A stretch of 32,035 bases of DNA. Origin: Paenibacillus pasadenensis. Its GTDB lineage: Bacteria; Bacillota; Bacilli; Paenibacillales; Paenibacillaceae. Where the stretch lies: assembly GCF_023715725.1 (NCBI RefSeq), contig NZ_JAMBOT010000020.1, forward strand, positions 1 to 32,035, read 5' to 3'. Position numbers and translations under genes: made by a program. Positions 1 to 7,151 of the stretch are shown here, piece by piece. Positions within the stretch are counted from its first letter, which is position 1; each line of letters begins with the position of its first letter. The notes beneath the pieces are model-generated. The model made no database searches and was not told the DNA's origin. It worked only from the letters and a program-made list of their open reading frames with translations.

Positions 1-900
1 CGGAAGTTGCTCCGGACGCCGCGGTAAACGTCAAGCCCACTTCTCCGTCTCCCGGTGCTGCGGACAGGTCGGCTATCTGTGCCACTGGCGTTGCCGACGC
101 TTCATTCGACTCGCCCGCATACGCTCCACCTGTTACGACCAGACGGAACTTGTAGCCCGTTCCGTTTGTCAATCCCGTTACCGTTGCGCTTGTGGAGCTG
201 GCATCCAGCGTTTCCGCTGTCGCCGCTGTGATCCATGTCGCGCCTCCGTTGGACGACTGCTCCACCGTTACGGAAGTTGCTCCGGACGGCGCGGTAAACG
301 ACAGTAAAGCGGTACCATCCTCGCCTGAAGCCGTCAAATCCGTTATAGCTTCACCAGGTGTTACATTCACAACATTAGAAATGCCGGGATATGAACCTCC
401 TGTAATAATCAGCCTCAGCATATAGGCTGTGCCATTCGTCAGTCCCGTTACCGTTGCGCTCGTCGAGTTAGCATCGAGCGGAGCGTCCGTTGCCGCCGTG
501 GTCCACGTCGCACCTCCGTTCAACGACTGCTCCACCACTACGGAAGCTGATCCGGACGGGGCGGTAAATGACAGATGAGCCTGCTTGTCCCCCGCTGTGA
601 CCGTTACATCTTCCACTGAACCGGACGGAGTCGCGCTTACAACGTTGGAGAGGCCTGGTTTTAAACCTCCAATTACATTGACACGGAATGTGTAGAAGGT
701 TGCATTGTTCAGCCCAGTCACCGTTGCACTAGTTGAACTGGCATTTAATGGTTCCGTAATGGAAGGAGACCAGTTCATACCTCCGTCAATCGATTGCTCC
801 ACAATAACAGAAGTGGCTCCTGTCGGATTTTTGAAGCTCAAAACAGCCTTTTCTTTTCCTGCAACTGCCTTTACGCTTGTCAAAGGAAGTTTAGCGTAAT
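1..900 (-). repeat. Tandem 270-bp repeats encoding the FN3-like modules
   Basis: The same DNA word (CGGAAGTTGCTCCGGAC and close variants) recurs at about 1, 271, 541 and 808, giving a period of 270, 270 and 267 bp, i.e. 90 codons. The two leftmost units are nearly identical at DNA level over this stretch, while the unit nearest the propeller region has diverged most. This pattern fits recent expansion of the array by unequal exchange. Confidence 0.8.
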
Positions 901-1987
901 AAACCCCAAGGTTGGTGGATGTCGTAGATTTATAGTGGAAATATACGTTGTCTTCCTGATCTAAAGCTACCGATATGCGATTTACATCGTCAAGAAAATT
1001 TGCCCCTCCGACATACTCCCACGCACCGTCAATAAATCTCATAACGTTTGCTTTATAGGAATTAGCCCCAAATGCTACGTAAGGTACGTCTGCGCTGTCC
1101 AAATTAAACGACATGAACGTATCTGCCGCAGGAGAGAATCCCTCAACGCCCAAAGTTTCCCAAATTCCGCCTACAAAACGTTTGACAGTCAACCTGCTGG
1201 ATTGGCTACCGTCTATAAAATCTACGTATGGAATATTATCAGATGATAATTTCAGTTTTACGGTATAGTTGGAATTAACGCCTGTTCCCACAGCCGTACC
1301 GACCATGTCCCAAAAACCGGCACTATACTGATACACTTTAACCTTGTTGCTGTCAGAGCCGTCAACAAAAGCAACGTACAAGGAGTTGTCCGAACCAATC
1401 GCCATTGATGGTGATACGGTACTGTTGTTCCAAGGCAATACGCCCAAGTTTGTCCAGGTTCCGTTCACAAGATTTGAAACGATCGTTTTGGTTGATTGTC
1501 CAAAATCCGTAAACGCCGTCACCGGATTATTTTGAGAGTCAAACACTAAATTCTGATAATAACCATTCGCTGTAGATATTCCCGCGTTTCCTACACGCAC
1601 CCACTCGCTGCCATTTAATTTCACAATCTCAACCTTATTACCGGCGCCAGTGTTGTTAAAAGCAAGATGAAGCGTATTGTCATTGTCAAAAGCGATTTTA
1701 ACCATATCATTCGCCCGCATTGTAAACGAAGCGGGCGAAGCGATAACGTCCTGCCAGCTTCCGAATTCATACTTTTTAACATTAATCGTGCTGCCTGAAG
1801 CAAATGCAACATACGGAACACCGTTGTTGTCGAGAGCCAGACTGTTATGCGTACCGTTTGCGAACCCGACTGATCCTACCGGCTCCCAGGCTACCGCAGC
1901 ATGTGCTGTTGTTAATCCAGCAAGCGATCCTAGTGCCAAAGCAATACAACACAACCATTTGATCCCTATCAACAGTAATTTTTTCAT
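1..1987 (-). CDS. Secreted propeller-like / fibronectin-III repeat protein, partial (3' end outside window)
   Basis: The reading frame is open from an ATG at 1987 to the left edge without a stop, about 662 codons. The start is preceded by an AAGGGGTGG ribosome site. Residues 1-30 are a signal peptide (MKK, hydrophobic core, then AHA-A), so the product is exported. Residues about 31-360 contain seven W-x-x-(V/L)-G motifs every 40-53 residues, each followed by a segment like PYVAF with Asp/Asn, which suggests a seven-bladed beta-propeller-like fold; this is inference. From about residue 365 there are tandem 90-residue modules with VEQS-x-(D/N)GG-x-x-W and STSATVTGL-x-N, typical of bacterial fibronectin-III-like repeats. 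Four are visible, the last one cut. Such proteins usually bind polysaccharide or sit on the cell surface. A catalytic or anchoring domain may lie beyond the edge. Confidence 0.85.
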   Translation of the reverse strand, partial: MKKLLLIGIKWLCCIALALGSLAGLTTAHAAVAWEPVGSVGFANGTHNSLALDNNGVPYVAFASGSTINVKKYEFGSWQDVIASPASFTMRANDMVKIAFDNDNTLHLAFNNTGAGNKVEIVKLNGSEWVRVGNAGISTANGYYQNLVFDSQNNPVTAFTDFGQSTKTIVSNLVNGTWTNLGVLPWNNSTVSPSMAIGSDNSLYVAFVDGSDSNKVKVYQYSAGFWDMVGTAVGTGVNSNYTVKLKLSSDNIPYVDFIDGSQSSRLTVKRFVGGIWETLGVEGFSPAADTFMSFNLDSADVPYVAFGANSYKANVMRFIDGAWEYVGGANFLDDVNRISVALDQEDNVYFHYKSTTSTNLGVYYAKLPLTSVKAVAGKEKAVLSFKNPTGATSVIVEQSIDGGMNWSPSITEPLNASSTSATVTGLNNATFYTFRVNVIGGLKPGLSNVVSATPSGSVEDVTVTAGDKQAHLSFTAPSGSASVVVEQSLNGGATWTTAATDAPLDANSTSATVTGLTNGTAYMLRLIITGGSYPGISNVVNVTPGEAITDLTASGEDGTALLSFTAPSGATSVTVEQSSNGGATWITAATAETLDASSTSATVTGLTNGTGYKFRLVVTGGAYAGESNEASATPVAQIADLSAAPGDGEVGLTFTAASGATS

Positions 1988-2009
1988 AACTGATACCACC
2001 CCTTTTGAA

Positions 2010-2042
2010 TTCCTAGAACTTTCCTAACACTTTCCTAACCGC
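2010..2042. repeat. Three tandem 11-bp direct repeats in the leader of the FN3 protein gene
   Basis: On the plus strand TTCCTAGAACT, TTCCTAACACT and TTCCTAACCGC follow each other without gap. The period equals one helical turn, and the array lies 23 nt upstream of the start codon. It could be a protein-binding array or an mRNA element. No known regulator is recognised. Confidence 0.5.
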
Positions 2043-2172
2043 TTATGACCTCCTGCTGCGTAAAAATTATGTTGTCTACAATTTAATGACTAGGCCTTTA
2101 TTCCTTATTTTCGGTATTGAATTCAGAAAATTTTAGACTAAAGACCCAAATAAAAAAACCTCATCTAAATGA

Positions 2173-2520
2173 GTGAACTGTGCCCCGTAAAATAGACACT
2201 TTGAAAAGAGGTCATTTGTGTTTATTCGAGTTAATGAGAAAAGAGTGAGGTATGGTAAGACGAGGGACGTTTCGAAAGTTAGCCGCCGTAACAGCGTACC
2301 AGGAAGGGAAGGGCAAACCCCTATGGAGATCTTTCTCCGAGCAAACTTTGAGATCCCACGTCATGGGGACAAATAAGCCGAAGCACTTCCTCAAACGTTT
2401 GCGACATACCTTTACATGAGCCGACCACCAACAGGTGAAATGTCTGCAGAGGAAAAATTGCTTTGCCATTGGTGGAGCGAGCGTTGGAGAAATGGATAGA
2501 ACGGCTTGACGGCAACTTTT
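2173..2520 (+). mobile_element. Degenerate IS3-family insertion sequence relic
   Basis: The stretch from 2173 (TGAACTGTGCCCCGTAAAAT) resembles the terminal sequence of IS3/IS150-group elements. About 80 bp inside it, an ATG at 2252 opens a short frame reading MVRRGTFRK then AAVTAYQEGKGK. This resembles the start of an orfA transposase helix-turn-helix protein with a few residues deleted. The frame then breaks repeatedly and no orfB or second terminal repeat is seen. This 650-bp gap between genes otherwise holds only the leader of the FN3 gene and a terminator. Confidence 0.4.
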
Positions 2521-2600
2521 ACTTTATCAAAGGCAACTACTAATTTCCATTTTATTCAAGTTAACATTTTCCCCCTTCAAGACCGCCCGCCTCTTTTTAA

Positions 2601-2628
2601 ATAAAAAAGAAGCCGCGCTTCGCGGCCT
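2601..2628 (-). terminator. Rho-independent terminator of the MFS remnant / NmrA operon
   Basis: Read on the minus strand, GCCGCG and CGCGGC pair around a 3-nt loop and are followed by CTTCTTTTTTAT. It lies 14 nt after the stop codon at 2642. Confidence 0.8.
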
Positions 2629-2641
2629 CTCCCAAAATCTA

Positions 2642-2945
2642 TCATTCCTCAACGGAAACCATACTGTCCCGCCTTAACATGCCGACTGCCAAAACAACGA
2701 GCAGCAAGAGCAGAAACACGATGGAATAGCGGAAGATTCCTGCATAGCCGAACATCTGCACAACACCCCCAAGCAAGACCGAGCCAACAGCGATACCTCC
2801 GTCCATGCGGATAAGAAAGCGCTGTTCGCGGCTCCGCGTCGGTCCGGCGACGCTCTTCCGACCGTCCATGCCATAATGGACGGCTGCGCCGATCCAAAGG
2901 ACGTTACTCCAGGGACAATCGCCCAGCCGAAGCTCCTTCCACATT
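2642..2945 (-). pseudogene. MFS transporter, C-terminal fragment with frameshift
   Basis: Two minus-strand frames together give a recognisable C-terminal part of a drug-efflux-type major facilitator permease. The first frame reads SAQPSIMAW, then RASPDRRGAANSAFLSA. After a one-base shift near 2806 the second frame reads MDGGIAVGSVLLGG and ends in a hydrophobic segment (SIVFLLLLLVVLAV). The motif order R-x-x-P-x-R-R-G-A-A-N-x-x-F, then D-x-G-I-A-x-G-S is that of transmembrane segments 10-12 of these permeases. The N-terminal three quarters of the gene are missing: upstream the sequence runs directly into the NmrA-like gene. The single open frame over this region (100 codons from 2944) is therefore partly an artefact of the frameshift. 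Confidence 0.7.
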
Positions 2946-2960
2946 TTCCTTCAGATAGAC

Positions 2961-3785
2961 TTACGATTTAAAACGGTCCCCGTGTTCCGACACCCACTGA
3001 GCAAAGGTTTTGGCCGGACGGCCCGTAATCTGCTCAACGGTTGGAACGACGGTATAGGCGGATTGAGGAGGGTTGGCATGCCAGCCGATCACAAAGTCGA
3101 TTACATCCTCCTGAGCTCCCTTTTTCCGCATCCGTTCGCGCGCCTGCTCCTCCGTGAGCTCGACAAACTTAATTTCCTTTCCGAGTACCGCGCTAATTGT
3201 GCGGACCTTTTGCGGAATGGTCAGCACCTCAGGACCGGTAATATTATAGGTCTGCCCCGCGTGACCGCCGTGAATCAGCGCAGTTGCAGCCACGCTGCCG
3301 ATATCCGATGGGTGTACCATAGCATCCAAAGACTGTTGAAACGGTTCACTCACAATCCCTTCCTCGCGGATAGAATCGACCCAAACAAGCGCATTGGACA
3401 TAAACTCAGGCGCTGGCTGGAGAAAAGTCCACTCCAGGCCACTGGCTTCCACGGCCTGCTCCACAGGACCGTTCACACCGCTCCACAACACCGTTACCCG
3501 GCGTACTCCGGCCTTTTCCGCCAACTCAACAATTTCCGGCCCTGTTTGCAGCGGACCATATCCGTCGCTGTTAAACGTAATTAAATGCATTGCGGTCACA
3601 CCGTTAAATGCCGGCGCTAGAGATTCCGGCACCGCAAGATCGCCATATACGACCTCGACTCCCTCCGGAAAATCCGTCCTCTCGGGGTGGCGCGTCAGCG
3701 CCCGCACCTGCTGACCCGCTCCCACAAGATGCTCGACAACATAACGGCCTACATTTCCGCTTGCTCCCGTAACTAAAATGGTCAT
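2961..3785 (-). CDS. NmrA-like atypical short-chain dehydrogenase (NAD(P)H-binding)
   Basis: 274-residue cytoplasmic Rossmann-fold protein. The N-terminus TILVTGASGNVGRYVV carries the TGxxGxxG dinucleotide-binding motif, and the overall pattern (VRALTRHP, then QPAPEFMSNAL, then a DIGSVAATAL segment) is that of the NmrA/HSCARG and quinone-oxidoreductase-like group. The usual catalytic Tyr-x-x-x-Lys of short-chain dehydrogenases is not obvious, so it may be a redox sensor or a quinone reductase. Two in-frame ATGs are adjacent (3788 and 3785); AGGAGG is 4 and 7 nt away respectively, so the second is preferred. It starts 16 nt after the MerR gene stop and is almost certainly co-transcribed with it; the regulator probably controls its own operon in response to an electrophile or drug (inference). 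Confidence 0.85.
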   Translation of the reverse strand: MTILVTGASGNVGRYVVEHLVGAGQQVRALTRHPERTDFPEGVEVVYGDLAVPESLAPAFNGVTAMHLITFNSDGYGPLQTGPEIVELAEKAGVRRVTVLWSGVNGPVEQAVEASGLEWTFLQPAPEFMSNALVWVDSIREEGIVSEPFQQSLDAMVHPSDIGSVAATALIHGGHAGQTYNITGPEVLTIPQKVRTISAVLGKEIKFVELTEEQARERMRKKGAQEDVIDFVIGWHANPPQSAYTVVPTVEQITGRPAKTFAQWVSEHGDRFKS

Positions 3786-3801
3786 CATTCATCCTCCTAT
3801 G

Positions 3802-4191
3802 TTAAACCCACTTATCCCGGTTTTCCTTCATCGTCTTGATCTGCTTTTCCAGCCGCTGCTGCACTTCCTCAATGGCCTTCTTCTGTTCATTAACCTCATG
3901 TAATTTAGCTTCGTAATGCTGCAGCAGCTCTGCGCAGTATTCATCTTTTTTGCTACTTGGCGCGGATTCGTCCTTACCGGAAAGATCGCAATGTATAACG
4001 GCTTTGATCTGCTCCGTTGTTAAACCTAATCCAAGATACATCTGAATCGTACTGACTAAGTCCACAATTGATTCGTCAAACTCGCGATAGTTATTGTCTT
4101 GACGAGCAGCCGTAAGCAGCCCTTTCTTTTCGTAGTAACGGACGGATCTGGCGCTGGCTCCGGTTAATTTCGCTATTTGACTTATTTTCAT
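3802..4191 (-). CDS. MerR-family transcriptional regulator
   Basis: 129 residues. The N-terminal winged helix-turn-helix is classical: MKISQIAKLTG, then SVRYYEKKGLL, then a Tyr-Arg-x-Phe (NYREF). It is followed by a middle helix with LGLTTEQIK and a long C-terminal coiled coil (about residues 80-129, rich in Glu/Lys/Gln) for dimerisation. No cysteine pattern for metal binding stands out; one Cys occurs in HCDLSG and one in EYCAELL. The start at 4191 is chosen because GGGAGG lies 7 nt upstream; a longer frame to 4257 would overlap the promoter. First gene of an operon with the NmrA-like gene. Confidence 0.9.
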   Translation of the reverse strand: MKISQIAKLTGASARSVRYYEKKGLLTAARQDNNYREFDESIVDLVSTIQMYLGLGLTTEQIKAVIHCDLSGKDESAPSSKKDEYCAELLQHYEAKLHEVNEQKKAIEEVQQRLEKQIKTMKENRDKWV

Positions 4192-4225
4192 TGACGGCCC
4201 TCCCTTCGTTTCCATAATTAACCTC

Positions 4226-4257
4226 ATCATAAAGTATGACATTAGTGATAAGGTCAA
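4226..4257 (-). promoter_or_regulatory. MerR-type promoter with operator between -35 and -10
   Basis: Minus strand: TTGACC (4257-4252), 20-nt spacer, TATGAT (4231-4226). The spacer holds most of an 18-bp dyad at 4238-4255 of the form GACnTTAnnnnTAAnGTC. An over-long spacer occupied by a dyad is the hallmark of promoters activated by DNA-twisting MerR proteins. It directs transcription of the merR/NmrA operon, so autoregulation is likely. Confidence 0.75.
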
Positions 4258-4282
4258 GAGCTTTTTTCAGCCGTCTGGAAAA

Positions 4283-4322
4283 GAAAAACCGGGCTCCGCC
4301 AGAAGTACCCTGACTAGCCCGG
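4283..4322 (-). terminator. Rho-independent terminator after acetyltransferase gene
   Basis: CCGGGCT (minus strand, from 4322) pairs with AGCCCGG across a loop of about 20 nt and is followed by TTTTTC. It ends about 60 nt after the acetyltransferase stop. Confidence 0.75.
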
Positions 4323-4341
4323 CTTCATAAACAGCCTGCGT

Positions 4342-4884
4342 TTAAATGTGTTCAGACGGATTAATAATGGCGAGCACCTGATGATCCTCCCATTTTCCGT
4401 TAATTTTCACATTGCTTCGAGCGATGCCCTCTTTCTGAAAACCAGCCTTCTCCAGCACGCGGATTGAACCTGGGTTGCGGGGAGATGCTTCTCCGGTTAC
4501 CCGGTGGAATTTCAGCTTATCAAAGGCATATTGAACGACCTGTTTCAGAGCTTCCGTCATATATCCTTTGCCGTTATAGGCCTGATCCAGGCTGTAGCCG
4601 ACCATACAGCTTTGAAGCACTCCCCTTGCCACAAAGGACAGATCGATGCTGCCTATTACCCTATCTTCCTCCTTAAGGCAGATCACAAAGGAATACCTCC
4701 GATCCTCCAGCGCATCATTTTTGCTCTCATAAATCATTTTGAGCTGGTAAGGCTCCGTATAAAATTCCTCAGCATTATGCGGCGAAAACTGCTGGAAAAA
4801 CTCCCGGTTGTTCTTGTACATTACCGTTAATGGCGCGGCGTCTCTCTCTTCAGGGAAGCGGATGTATACGCGTGGCTCCGACAT
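4342..4884 (-). CDS. GNAT acetyltransferase, RimJ/RimL type
   Basis: 180 residues, cytoplasmic. The middle holds IGSIDLSFV (beta-4) and VGYSLDQAYNGKGYMTEAL, the acetyl-CoA pyrophosphate-binding motif A (here Q-x-x-N-G-K-G-Y). It is followed by HRVTGEASPRNPGSIRVLEKAGFQKEG, the N-x-x-S-x-x-x-L-E-K-x-G-F signature of the RimJ/RimL/YdaF group that acetylates N-termini of ribosomal proteins or small amines. The substrate cannot be told from sequence. GGAAAGG lies 9 nt before the ATG. It appears monocistronic: promoter directly upstream and terminator directly downstream. Confidence 0.9.
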   Translation of the reverse strand: MSEPRVYIRFPEERDAAPLTVMYKNNREFFQQFSPHNAEEFYTEPYQLKMIYESKNDALEDRRYSFVICLKEEDRVIGSIDLSFVARGVLQSCMVGYSLDQAYNGKGYMTEALKQVVQYAFDKLKFHRVTGEASPRNPGSIRVLEKAGFQKEGIARSNVKINGKWEDHQVLAIINPSEHI

Positions 4885-4918
4885 TTATATCAGCCTTTCC
4901 AACTTAGATCATGAGAGA

Positions 4919-4924
4919 ATTATA
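4919..4924 (-). promoter_or_regulatory. Extended -10 promoter of the acetyltransferase gene
   Basis: TATAAT preceded by TGC (extended -10, TGnTATAAT) lies 35 nt upstream of the ATG at 4884. No good -35 hexamer is seen, consistent with an extended -10 promoter. Confidence 0.55.
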
Positions 4925-4962
4925 GCATAGACAAAATTATATCTGCCCGTGCATTTCCTGTT

Positions 4963-5697
4963 TTACAGCGACCGCGCAAGCCGAAAGCCGAGATCGTCAA
5001 TATAAAACGTCGGATGGCTGCGGCGGCGGCATGTCGCACCGCATCCTCTCGCTTCCTCCGCCCAGCTGCCGCCACGGAAGATTCGATACGTACCGTAGAC
5101 GTTTGCATCATACACGTCCCAGCACCACTCCCAAACATTGCCCAGCATGTCGTAGAGCCCCCACGCATTGGGCTCCTTCCTGCCTGCCTCTTGCACCTTG
5201 CCCTCGGAATTTTCCTGATACCAAGCGATGTCCTGCAGCTCTCCATACCGGTATCCGTCTGTTCCCGCTCTGCAAGCAAACTGCCACTCGGCTTCCGTCG
5301 GCAGCCGAAATCCATTCAACTCTCGATTCCACACGACCGTATTATCAACCGGATTTACCGTGTAGCATTCCTGTAGTCCGGATTGCCTGGAAAATAAATT
5401 ACAAAAGGCAATTGCATCCTGCCAGGACACTTCCGTAACAGGCACTTTACCATCCTCGCCAAGCCGGTCCTCCTGATGCATGATGGAGCAGAATAAAGCT
5501 TTTGTAACGGGAATCGGCGCAAGCTGAAAAGCCTCAATCCGTTCTGTCCACAGCTTTTTGATCCGGTCATCCCTTAATTGAACCTCTCCCGCAGGAATAT
5601 TCACCATCGGGTATTCGGCTTGTTGACGCCATGCATATGACACTCCGGCTCCTCCATTCAAAACTTGACTATATAATCCATCATCGGTGACATCCAT
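4963..5697 (-). CDS. Formylglycine-generating-enzyme/sulfatase-modifying factor (SUMF1) domain protein
   Basis: 244 residues covering one SUMF1/FGE C-lectin-like domain. It shows MVNIPAGEVQL at the start, PVTEVSWQDAIAFCN, GFRLPTEAEWQFACRAGT, GLYDMLGNVWEWCWD, FRGGSWAEEARGC and the closing LGFRLARSL. True formylglycine enzymes use two cysteines after the GGS motif. Aligned by hand with human FGE (GGS-Y-M-C-x4-C), the first position is Glu here (GGS-W-A-E) and only the second is Cys (R-G-C). It is therefore more likely a family member with another role, as in EgtB-like or purely structural members, than a sulfatase-maturation enzyme. No sulfatase is in the window. The ribosome site is weak. It is divergent from the DUF455 gene with 100 nt between them. 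Confidence 0.85.
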   Translation of the reverse strand: MDVTDDGLYSQVLNGGAGVSYAWRQQAEYPMVNIPAGEVQLRDDRIKKLWTERIEAFQLAPIPVTKALFCSIMHQEDRLGEDGKVPVTEVSWQDAIAFCNLFSRQSGLQECYTVNPVDNTVVWNRELNGFRLPTEAEWQFACRAGTDGYRYGELQDIAWYQENSEGKVQEAGRKEPNAWGLYDMLGNVWEWCWDVYDANVYGTYRIFRGGSWAEEARGCGATCRRRSHPTFYIDDLGFRLARSL

Positions 5698-5797
5698 TCC
5701 ATTTCAAGACGACGTTTCTCAAGGTATATTTATGTCCGAAACAGGTACGCAGGACAGCAAATTCGCTTAAATACCTTACCTTTGGAGGGATAGCATC

Positions 5798-7090
5798 ATG
5801 TCTGATCATTTATCAGCTCCTATGGATCTAAAGCTTAGAGACGTCGAAACCGCCAGTAGAATGATGCGCCGATATTACCGCACTGTAAAAGAAACGATGC
5901 GGGCCATGGCCGGATATCTCCCTGCTATGCGCTGGTGGCCGGGCAAAAAATTGCTGGCTCGACACATTTGGCTGGATTCCTTACACGCCGATATGCTTCG
6001 GTTGCGGACGCTGGATTTGCGGTACCCGCGAGTGGATGTTGAGGACAACGCCGATGTGAATCTGCTTTTTACCTTGGAAAAAATACCGACGGCTCCCACC
6101 GACGAGCAATTTTTGCATTCCGTTTATGAAATAATCAAACCTTCTATGATTAAGGCGCTTAACGAGTATTTGGATGCCTCCGACCCCCTCGACGATGCGC
6201 CAAGCCATCTTTATTTGAAGAGGGTCATCGATGAACTCAATATGGAGCTGCAAGAATACGATAAAATCATGCGTGAATCCCCAGGAGCAGCGAATGCGGA
6301 CGAACACGGAGAGTGGATAACTGCCATTAGCGGCGCTCTTTCATCCTGCGGCGGCTTCCACGGACCAGACCAGCCGATTAATCCGTCCGCTGCTTCTGTT
6401 CTCGAAGGCCTCGTATACGAGCTGCCGATGGAGGGAGGCCGGGACGCTTCCTGGATGCCGGCCGTTACGCAGGTATCGCCCAGACCTGCCAGAAACTTCA
6501 CCGAGGAGCAAATTGCCGCAGCTGTAGATCATGCCAACGAGGTTTGGGCTTCTGAGACCCCGGCCGCTCTGATCTGGGAATATAAAAATATGCCGTGGGA
6601 GCTCTACCATGGCGCGGCAAGATGGTGTTACGACGAAATCCGCCATGCCATGATGGGCGTGGAAAGACTGACCGATATGGGGCTCGAAGTAGGGGTTGAT
6701 TACCCGATGGTGCCGGATCATTGGCGGGCTTTCCGCTCAAGAGGCGTAAGGCATTTGCTGCTGCTGCTTCATCGGCTGGAGCAAGGCGGGCCCCGCAACA
6801 AATCAAGCATGAAAACCAAATTTATGGAAAAGAACGACCTTGCCGCCGCGCAGGATTGCGACTACGATTGGGCGGATGAGTCCGGTCACATCTCCTACGG
6901 GGTTGCCTGGCTGAAGGCCGTATTCCCGGAATGGAGCAAGCAGCAAACCATTGACGAGGGCAACAATATAGCGCAAGAGTGGAGCGCCTGGATCGGCAGC
7001 CATCATGTCAACGGAACGCATGGGTATGAAGGTTTCCTGGAGCGGATGGATAAAAAGCTGGAAGCTCTCGGTCTTGCTCCGGACAAATAA
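5798..7090 (+). CDS. DUF455 / ferritin-like superfamily protein
   Basis: 430 residues, no signal peptide. The C-terminal half carries ferritin-like di-metal motifs: E-Y-K-N-M-P-W-E-L-Y-H around residue 261-271, C-Y-D-E-I-R-H-A-M-M-G around 278-288, and a late D-E-S-G-H-I-S-Y-G around 360. These Glu and Glu-x-x-His positions are those expected for a carboxylate-bridged di-iron site, as in DUF455 and MiaE-like proteins. The N-terminal third (RMMRRYYRTVKETMRAM, helical) pairs with it in the same family. Substrate unknown; an oxidative or oxygenase role is inferred. GGAGGG lies 8 nt before the ATG and a strong terminator follows the stop by 6 nt. Confidence 0.75.
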   Translation: MSDHLSAPMDLKLRDVETASRMMRRYYRTVKETMRAMAGYLPAMRWWPGKKLLARHIWLDSLHADMLRLRTLDLRYPRVDVEDNADVNLLFTLEKIPTAPTDEQFLHSVYEIIKPSMIKALNEYLDASDPLDDAPSHLYLKRVIDELNMELQEYDKIMRESPGAANADEHGEWITAISGALSSCGGFHGPDQPINPSAASVLEGLVYELPMEGGRDASWMPAVTQVSPRPARNFTEEQIAAAVDHANEVWASETPAALIWEYKNMPWELYHGAARWCYDEIRHAMMGVERLTDMGLEVGVDYPMVPDHWRAFRSRGVRHLLLLLHRLEQGGPRNKSSMKTKFMEKNDLAAAQDCDYDWADESGHISYGVAWLKAVFPEWSKQQTIDEGNNIAQEWSAWIGSHHVNGTHGYEGFLERMDKKLEALGLAPDK

Positions 7091-7096
7091 AAGAAG

Positions 7097-7132
7097 AGCG
7101 GGCTCCTGAATTAAATCGGGAGCCCGCTTTTT
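7097..7132 (+). terminator. Strong bidirectional terminator between convergent genes
   Basis: AGCGGGCTCC pairs with GGGAGCCCGCT around an 11-nt loop and is followed by TTTTTA on the plus strand. The flanking A-rich side (AAATAAAAGAAG) gives a U-run in the other direction, so it can also serve the AraC gene that converges from the right. Confidence 0.85.
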
Positions 7133-7151
7133 ACGTTGCCTTTTGCTAAAT

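Noticed and set aside
2642..2944. Intact 100-residue protein gene
   Set aside because: Its first half is in the wrong frame relative to a recognisable MFS sequence; it is a frameshift product, so a pseudogene call is better supported.
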